Source of the DNA: Bacteroidota bacterium
GTDB lineage: Bacteria > Bacteroidota > Bacteroidia > Chitinophagales > S012-47
NCBI GenBank assembly: GCA_024276745.1
Contig: JAJRWN010000093.1
Coordinates: 1 to 46,829 of the forward strand
Direction: 5' to 3'
Length of the DNA stretch: 46,829 bases
Below the pieces are notes generated by a model. That model saw nothing but the letters and a program-made list of their open reading frames with translations, was not told the DNA's origin and searched no databases. Each line of letters begins with the position of its first letter. Positions within the stretch are counted from its first letter, which is position 1. The position numbers were made by a program, and so were the translations under genes. This document shows positions 42,262 through 46,829 of the stretch, in pieces.

Positions 42262-43119
42262 ATGGAAATCAGTTTTGAATTTTGGTATTTGTTGCCCATT
42301 TCAATATTAATCGCCACCATTGCTATGAGCAGTGGTATTGGAGGAGCCGTCTTTTTTTCACCCCTGTTTATGCTGGCATTAAAGCTTGATCCGAAGATTG
42401 CTATTGGCTCTGCTTTGATTGCAGAATTATTTGGATTTTCATCCGGATTGGTGGCTTATTATCGCGCAAAATTAATCGACTATACATTGGCCAAAAGTCT
42501 TTTATTGTTCTCTATTCCTGCCGCTATTATTGGTAGTATTTATGCCGACTATATTCCTGCGGTAATCCTAAAAACCATTTTTGCTGCCGGACTCCTTTTT
42601 ATTGGTTATCAGCTTTTTGCAGCATGGCGGGAAGAAGAAAGAGAAAAAAGAGAAGCTGAGTTTAGTAAGGAATTTGAAATCATGCACGAAAATGAACTAA
42701 TCGACAGCGAAGGAAGAGTATTTAAATATACGGTTTGTAATAAAAGTATGGGACGATTCTTTGCTGCTATTGGTGGTGTTTTTTTAGGGATGATTTCAGT
42801 GGGTTTAGCCGAATTGCAGGAATATCAATTGGTGGCACGCTGTAAAGTACCCACTCCGGTAGCAGTAGCTACATCCGTATTTGTAGTTGTGATTTCCGTT
42901 CTCGTAGCTTCAATAGGTCATATGATTTCCTTTGCCAACGAAGGGAATGAAATGATGAATCAGGTATTGAATGTAGTAATTTTTACGGTTCCCGGAGTGG
43001 TAATAGGAGGACAAATCGGACCTAAATTGCAAAAAAATATTCCTGCCGATATTATGAAAATATCCATTTCAATAGCCTTTGTCCTGGTAGGTGCTTTCAT
43101 GCTTTATACTTTAATCTAA
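42262..43119 (+). CDS. TauE/SafE-family membrane permease
   Basis: This 285-residue protein has about eight membrane helices in two halves. N-terminal features are SGIGGAVFFSPLFMLALKLDPKIAIGSALIAE; the second half has ISVGLAELQEYQLVARCKVPTPVAVATSVFVV and PGVVIGGQIGPKL. TauE/SafE proteins export sulfite, sulfoacetate or other organic anions or sulfur compounds. A cytosolic charged loop (EEEREKREAEFSKEFE) of about 50 residues lies between the halves. The FAD-disulfide reductase gene follows after 12 bases, so the pair probably handles a sulfur compound together. The substrate is unknown. Confidence 0.85.
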   Translation: MEISFEFWYLLPISILIATIAMSSGIGGAVFFSPLFMLALKLDPKIAIGSALIAELFGFSSGLVAYYRAKLIDYTLAKSLLLFSIPAAIIGSIYADYIPAVILKTIFAAGLLFIGYQLFAAWREEEREKREAEFSKEFEIMHENELIDSEGRVFKYTVCNKSMGRFFAAIGGVFLGMISVGLAELQEYQLVARCKVPTPVAVATSVFVVVISVLVASIGHMISFANEGNEMMNQVLNVVIFTVPGVVIGGQIGPKLQKNIPADIMKISISIAFVLVGAFMLYTLI

Positions 43120-43131
43120 GAAAAACGAAAA

Positions 43132-44511
43132 ATGGATACTCAACATTTTGATGCCATCATCATTGGCTCAGGTCAGGCCGGTACACCTTTGGTGTTTAAA
43201 ATGGCCGGATTAGGCAAAAAAGTTGCTTTTATCGAAAAACAACATTTCGGAGGAACCTGCCTGAACGTGGGCTGTACACCCACTAAAACTTATGTAGCAA
43301 GTGCTCGCAGAATGTTTGATGCTACCCATGGCGAGGCTTTGGGTATTCATATTCCGGCCGGAGCAACAGCCGATATGAAAAAAATAAAACAGAGAAAAGA
43401 TGCATTGATAGCGGCTTCCGTCAATGGCATTGAAGGAGCACTGAAAAGCAATAAAAATATTCATGTTTTTGAAGGAGAAGCCCGTTTTACCGGTCAAAAA
43501 AATATTACTGTAAACGGACAGATTTTAGAAGCCGGACAGATTTTTATTAATGTAGGAACGCGTGCCCGGGTTCCTAAAGGCTTTGAGAACCTTGATTACC
43601 TCACCAATGAGGAAATGCTGCAATTGGAAGAAATCCCTAAACATCTCATTATTGTGGGAGGCAGCTATATCGGATTGGAATTTGGCCAAATTTTCAGGCG
43701 TTTGGGTAGCGAAGTTAGCATTATAGAAATGGGTGACCGGCTAATAAGCAGGGAAGACGAGAATGTTTCGGAAGCGGTAAAAAACATACTCGAAGCGGAA
43801 GGGATTCATATCCGCCTGAATGCACGATGCCTGCATGGCCAACAAGATGAGCCGGGAAATATAACGGTGAATGTAGATTGCCAAACAGAGCCTAGCGAAA
43901 TCAATGGTAGTCATCTGCTGCTGGCCACCGGAAGGATTCCAAATACCGATACACTACATCTCGAATCTACCGGAATTGAAACGAATGAAAGAGGCTATAT
44001 TGAGGTGAATGATACCCTCGAAACCAATGTGCCGGGCATCTATGCTTTAGGCGATTGCAATGGGAAAGGTGCTTTTACGCATACGGCATACAATGATTAT
44101 GAAATTGTAGCTGCCAATCTTTTTGAGGGCGGAAATCGCAAAGTTTCTGACCGGATTCTCACTTATGCTTTGTTTATCGACCCACCGCTTGGACGTGCCG
44201 GTATGACCATGAAAGAAGTGAAAGCTAAAGATATAAAAGCCCTTTATGGCTATCGCGATATGAGCCGTATTGCCAGGGCTAAAGAAAAAGGCGAAACACA
44301 AGGCTTTATGAGCATTATTGTAGAAGAAGAAAGTGGTAAAATCCTGGGAGCAGCCGTCCTGGGTATTGGCGGAGACGAAATCATCAGCTCCATCCTGAAC
44401 ATAATGTACACAGGCCAATCTTTTACCGTCATTCGCGATTCGGTGCAAGCCCATCCTACGGTGTCGGAACTAATTCCTACCATGCTCGAAGGCTTGAAAC
44501 CCCTGGATTGA
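43132..44511 (+). CDS. FAD-dependent pyridine nucleotide-disulfide oxidoreductase, mercuric-reductase-like
   Basis: This 459-residue flavoenzyme has a Rossmann GSGQAG (12-17), the redox pair Cys43/Cys48 in GGTCLNVGCTPTKT, a second Rossmann IIVGGSYIGLEFGQ, the FAD motif IYALGDCNG and the C-terminal dimer motif AHPTVSELIPT with the catalytic His-Glu pair. There is no N-terminal HMA domain and no C-terminal Cys-Cys, so mercury reduction is unlikely. The group includes soluble transhydrogenase-, lipoamide- and mycothione-reductase-like enzymes. Following a TauE/SafE permease gene by 12 bases, it may reduce a small disulfide or sulfur compound. Exact substrate unknown. Confidence 0.9.
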   Translation: MDTQHFDAIIIGSGQAGTPLVFKMAGLGKKVAFIEKQHFGGTCLNVGCTPTKTYVASARRMFDATHGEALGIHIPAGATADMKKIKQRKDALIAASVNGIEGALKSNKNIHVFEGEARFTGQKNITVNGQILEAGQIFINVGTRARVPKGFENLDYLTNEEMLQLEEIPKHLIIVGGSYIGLEFGQIFRRLGSEVSIIEMGDRLISREDENVSEAVKNILEAEGIHIRLNARCLHGQQDEPGNITVNVDCQTEPSEINGSHLLLATGRIPNTDTLHLESTGIETNERGYIEVNDTLETNVPGIYALGDCNGKGAFTHTAYNDYEIVAANLFEGGNRKVSDRILTYALFIDPPLGRAGMTMKEVKAKDIKALYGYRDMSRIARAKEKGETQGFMSIIVEEESGKILGAAVLGIGGDEIISSILNIMYTGQSFTVIRDSVQAHPTVSELIPTMLEGLKPLD

Positions 44512-44514
44512 AAC

Positions 44515-45600
44515 TTATCGAACAAATAATATCTTAGCCCGGTAATCAGCATCCCGACTGCTAATCCGGTACATAAATATTTGACTTGGAGCTTTTGATA
44601 CATCCATGTGAACAGGGAAAGTCTGAAAATTCTTTTGAGCGTAAAGCTGTCCATCAGCCAGCATAAGTTCTATCCGGTAGTTTCCCAACCGGCAATCAGG
44701 ACATGAAAAAACCAGTGATTGGTTTTCCTGATGTGCTTGCATTAAAACCAATGCCCGATACATAGACTTTATTCCGATGCTATTATCAGGCCATTGAAAA
44801 CGGTATAAGTTACCGGCTTCATTCGAATAGTATAAAGTATCCTGATTAGCAAAAGCTATACCTTCCGATTGACTGAGCGACAATAAAAAATCCTGCTTAG
44901 CTCCTGATAAAAAATCCCGGTTTTGAAATCCACTGATAAGGATAATTTTTCCATAACAAAGCACGACCAACCGGTTTTGCTGAGGCGATAAATCGGCACC
45001 GGTGACAATAAAAAGCCCTAAATCAATACTATCAATCAAGGTAGCTTGATAAGTACCTGCATAAGCCGGAAGGCGGTAGAGTTTGCTGATTCCATTGCCT
45101 CCCAATAAATAATTTTTACTCAGCAAATACAGCGAATCATGAGCATAAAACATGGCTTCACAATCAAAGCTTACTACACCGGGAAATTGATGTTGATCGG
45201 GATAAGAAAATGAAATGACTTCGGGTATGGCCGTATCAAGGCTCGTATCGGGCCAAAGCTTGAGTATCTGTAAATCGGTTCGATTGTTCAGATTATTGCC
45301 AATATCACCGATATACAAATAACCGCTGCTATCGCTGGCCAAAGTTTCCCAATCGATATTGGGAGCAGCCACAATAATTGAATCCAGCAAAACCCCAAGG
45401 GTATCGAAGGCATACAATACCGGCCTCGTATCGCTATCGCCATGGGTCCACAAAATGCCATTACCTGCATAAAGCAATCCCGATGATTCTGCAATAGGAT
45501 CAGGCAGATTGCACAACCAATGCGTTTGCAAAAGCGGCTGAGCCGATAAGAAACGCAGCATACAAATAAATAAAACGACAAGCGAAATTTTCCTTTTCAT
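44515..45600 (-). CDS. Secreted propeller-like protein with T9SS-type tail
   Basis: This is a secreted protein of 361 residues from the ATG at 45600 (MKRKISLVVLFICMLRFLSAQ). The longer reading from 45666 is not needed. The body has repeated strand-turn segments (LLYAGNGILWTHGDSDTRPVLYAFD, YLYIGDIGNN, DSLYLLSKNYLLGG, NRLVVLCYGKIILISG, DTLYYSNEAGNLYRF), suggesting a beta-propeller. The tail ends with a T9SS type A-like pattern (QIFMYRISSRDADYRAKILFVR-type, about 338-361). Its role is unknown: perhaps surface binding or an esterase/SMP-30-like fold. It stops three bases from the convergent disulfide reductase gene, with which no functional link is visible. Confidence 0.6.
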   Translation of the reverse strand: MKRKISLVVLFICMLRFLSAQPLLQTHWLCNLPDPIAESSGLLYAGNGILWTHGDSDTRPVLYAFDTLGVLLDSIIVAAPNIDWETLASDSSGYLYIGDIGNNLNNRTDLQILKLWPDTSLDTAIPEVISFSYPDQHQFPGVVSFDCEAMFYAHDSLYLLSKNYLLGGNGISKLYRLPAYAGTYQATLIDSIDLGLFIVTGADLSPQQNRLVVLCYGKIILISGFQNRDFLSGAKQDFLLSLSQSEGIAFANQDTLYYSNEAGNLYRFQWPDNSIGIKSMYRALVLMQAHQENQSLVFSCPDCRLGNYRIELMLADGQLYAQKNFQTFPVHMDVSKAPSQIFMYRISSRDADYRAKILFVR

Positions 45601-45793
45601 ATTCCTGAACGAAAATAAACAGAAATCAGAAGCTCTTTGTCCCGGAGCAATATATACCAAAGCCATTCCCCCTTTTTCCTACTCCAGACTTCCCGGGAAA
45701 AGCAAAATGCCTGTAGATCCGGCTTCAATGATTCAAAATAAAATAGCAACTGCACCGGCTACCTTGTGCAAATTTTATTTTCCCAATCTCGTA

Positions 45794-45824
45794 TTGCTTA
45801 CATTGTATTTTTTTATTAGATTTG
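45794..45824 (+). promoter_or_regulatory. Consensus promoter for the IS-disrupted ORF
   Basis: TTG (45794-45796), a 20-base spacer and TAGATTTG (45817-45824) match the Bacteroidota promoter. The ATG at 45830 follows five bases after the -7 box, so the transcript may be leaderless. Confidence 0.5.
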
Positions 45825-45829
45825 GATTT

Positions 45830-46015
45830 ATGTTTGGAGGTTTTAAGGATAAAGGCGATAAATCTCTGTACAAAATGATAAGCCCCTTAGAGGCAAGAAT
45901 TGCAGATAAATATTTAATTAACAAGCCTTTAAAAACAGATACAGATAAGGTGTATAAAATGCATTGTGGTTTATACAGACGTTGGCAACAACTGAGGTAC
46001 GGTAAAGGGACATAG
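45830..46015 (+). pseudogene. Small ORF truncated by the IS element
   Basis: From the ATG at 45830, which follows a good promoter, the frame reads MFGGFKDKGDKSLYKMISP, then a charged helical stretch and CGLYRRWQQLRY, and ends GKGT*. The last four codons and the stop come from the IS end repeat (46003 onward), so the original gene probably continued to the right and was cut by the insertion. The longer frame from 45707 starts upstream of the promoter and looks less likely. No family is recognised. An alternative is that it was never a gene. Confidence 0.4.
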
Positions 46016-46043
46016 TTTACAAAGTTAAAGGGACATAGTATAC
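46003..46043 (+). repeat. Tandem 18-base repeat at the left end of the IS
   Basis: TAAAGGGACATAGTTTAC (46003-46020) is repeated with one change at 46026-46043 (TAAAGGGACATAGTATAC), a 23-base period. This is probably the left terminal region with transposase binding sites. The exact IS border and target duplication cannot be fixed because the right end is outside the window. Confidence 0.55.
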
Positions 46044-46082
46044 ACTTTTTAGGTTGTAATTTGAGATAAAAATCAAATTGCT

Positions 46083-46829
46083 ATGCCTTGGAAAGAAAGA
46101 ACAGCTATGGAACAAAAAATTGAATTTATCTGTGAATGGAGAACAGGAAAATATACCATCACAGAATTATGTAAAAACTTTGAGATTTCCCGTCCAACAG
46201 CCTATAAATTAATTAATAGGTTCGAAAAACAAGGTTATGAAGGCTTGCGTGAACAATCAAGAACACCCGGAAAACATCCAAATGAAACAAAGGATAATAT
46301 CGTTGAAGGTATTCTTAAATTAAAGAGAAAATACCCTCGATGGGGAGCCAAAAAAATCAAAAAACTGTTGTTTAACGATTTTACAGAAGACCAAGTTCCT
46401 TCGGTGCTTACCATTCACAATATATTAAAGAGAAACGGTTTTGTATGCGCTCAAAAGAGGCTCAGAAAAGTCAAGCCCATATACCCTATTTTTGATCCAA
46501 AAGAGTGTAATCAGGTATGGAGTGCTGACTATAAAGGAAAGTTTTTAATGGGCAATAAAATTTATTGTCACCCGCTAACCATTGCAGACTCAAAGAGCCG
46601 GTTTTTATTCACTGCAAAAGGACATTATCACGAAAACCTAAAGTCAGCTAAAGCAGAGTTTACAAAGGTTTTTAGAAAATATGGCATTCCTGGACAGATG
46701 CATACAGACAACGGAAGCCCATTTGGTTCAGTACGAGCCATTCAACGATTTACACAACTCTCTTACTGGTTTATTGAGCTTGGAATTACGCCCGTTTTTT
46801 CGGATCCAGCACACCCAGAACAAAACGGA
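46083..46829 (+). CDS. IS481-family DDE transposase (partial, C terminus outside window)
   Basis: An open frame of 249 codons begins MPWKERTAMEQKIEFICEWR and continues to the last base of the window. An N-terminal helix-turn-helix (about 25-60; ITELCKNFEISRPTAYKLINR), a second DNA-binding helix region (about 85-125) and the rve-type catalytic core are visible: first Asp149 (VWSADYKGKF) and second Asp209 (MHTDNGSPFG). The third catalytic Glu should lie just past AHPEQNG at the window edge. The MPWKE start and YPRWGAKKIKKLL segment are typical of IS481 rather than IS3 proteins, and no OrfA is present upstream. No frameshift is seen, so it may be active. Confidence 0.88.
   Translation, partial: MPWKERTAMEQKIEFICEWRTGKYTITELCKNFEISRPTAYKLINRFEKQGYEGLREQSRTPGKHPNETKDNIVEGILKLKRKYPRWGAKKIKKLLFNDFTEDQVPSVLTIHNILKRNGFVCAQKRLRKVKPIYPIFDPKECNQVWSADYKGKFLMGNKIYCHPLTIADSKSRFLFTAKGHYHENLKSAKAEFTKVFRKYGIPGQMHTDNGSPFGSVRAIQRFTQLSYWFIELGITPVFSDPAHPEQNG

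Larger units (their letters stand above)
46003..46829 (+). mobile_element. IS481-like insertion sequence, partial
   Basis: A terminal repeat region is followed by a DDE transposase gene that runs off the window end. The right terminus and any target-site duplication are not seen. The insertion seems to have cut the small ORF at 45830. Confidence 0.75.

Noticed and set aside
43132..44511. Mercuric reductase and mercury resistance
   Set aside because: There is no HMA domain, no C-terminal Cys-Cys, and no merR, merT or merP nearby. The cysteine pair is shared by the whole disulfide reductase family.
1..46829. CRISPR array, toxin-antitoxin, restriction or phage-defence system
   Set aside because: No regularly spaced repeats and no genes of these families were seen. 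The only mobile element visible is the IS at the right edge.

Overview
The window comes from a chromosome of a Bacteroidota bacterium outside the enteric Bacteroidales. Signs of this are promoters of the TTG-N17..23-TAnnTTTG type, two proteins with C-terminal type IX secretion (T9SS) sorting tails, HmuY-type haem proteins paired with a TonB receptor, a DUF4783-nadC gene pair, and no clear Shine-Dalgarno sequences. Order and genus cannot be told from the sequence. Apart from an insertion sequence at the right edge, the DNA looks like ordinary chromosome, a mix of housekeeping and cell-envelope genes.

Layout. (1) 1-5940: an iron/haem locus on the minus strand. It holds a T9SS-exported HmuY-like protein, a TonB-dependent receptor, an HmuY-like lipoprotein and a 38-residue membrane peptide. 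A PchR-type AraC regulator diverges from it across a palindrome-rich intergenic region. (2) 5962-6214: promoter, a degenerate tRNA-Val copy, intact tRNA-Val(UAC) and terminator. (3) 6446-11841: nitrobindin-like protein, a possible outer-membrane barrel, M20 dipeptidase, a lipoprotein and gpmI. (4) 11946-22257, plus strand: DUF4783, nadC, an LtaS-like transferase overlapping a lipid kinase and a SUI1 factor, dnaE, trxA, a DUF58 protein and ispE. (5) 22280-31907: AI-2E-type permease, alpha/beta hydrolase, a beta-propeller protein, a haem/haemoglobin-type TonB receptor directly downstream of a histidine kinase, and an AsmA-like protein. (6) 32080-32292: tRNA-Ala(GGC) with a leader that repeats its own 5' end. 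(7) 32382-36757: a three-gene exopolysaccharide-type operon (TPR plus outer-membrane barrel, BcsA-like GT2 synthase, membrane-anchored GH26 hydrolase). (8) 36813-39023: surE, a small membrane protein and lpxB. (9) 39102-46015: acetoacetyl-CoA synthetase, xerD, a TauE/SafE permease with a disulfide reductase, a T9SS-tailed exported protein and a small ORF cut by an IS. (10) 46003-46829: left part of an IS481-like element, open at the window edge.

How the parts fit together. The haem locus resembles a HmuY/HmuR capture-and-import system with two HmuY-like proteins placed differently on the surface. The LtaS-like/lipid-kinase pair suggests an envelope phosphoglycerol transfer reaction with diacylglycerol recycling. 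The GT2/GH26/TPR-barrel set looks like a synthase-dependent polysaccharide secretion machine with no visible c-di-GMP (PilZ) domain. The most unusual non-coding signal is that both tRNA genes are preceded, inside their probable transcripts, by a partial copy of their own 5' region together with a TCCCG...CGGGA hairpin.
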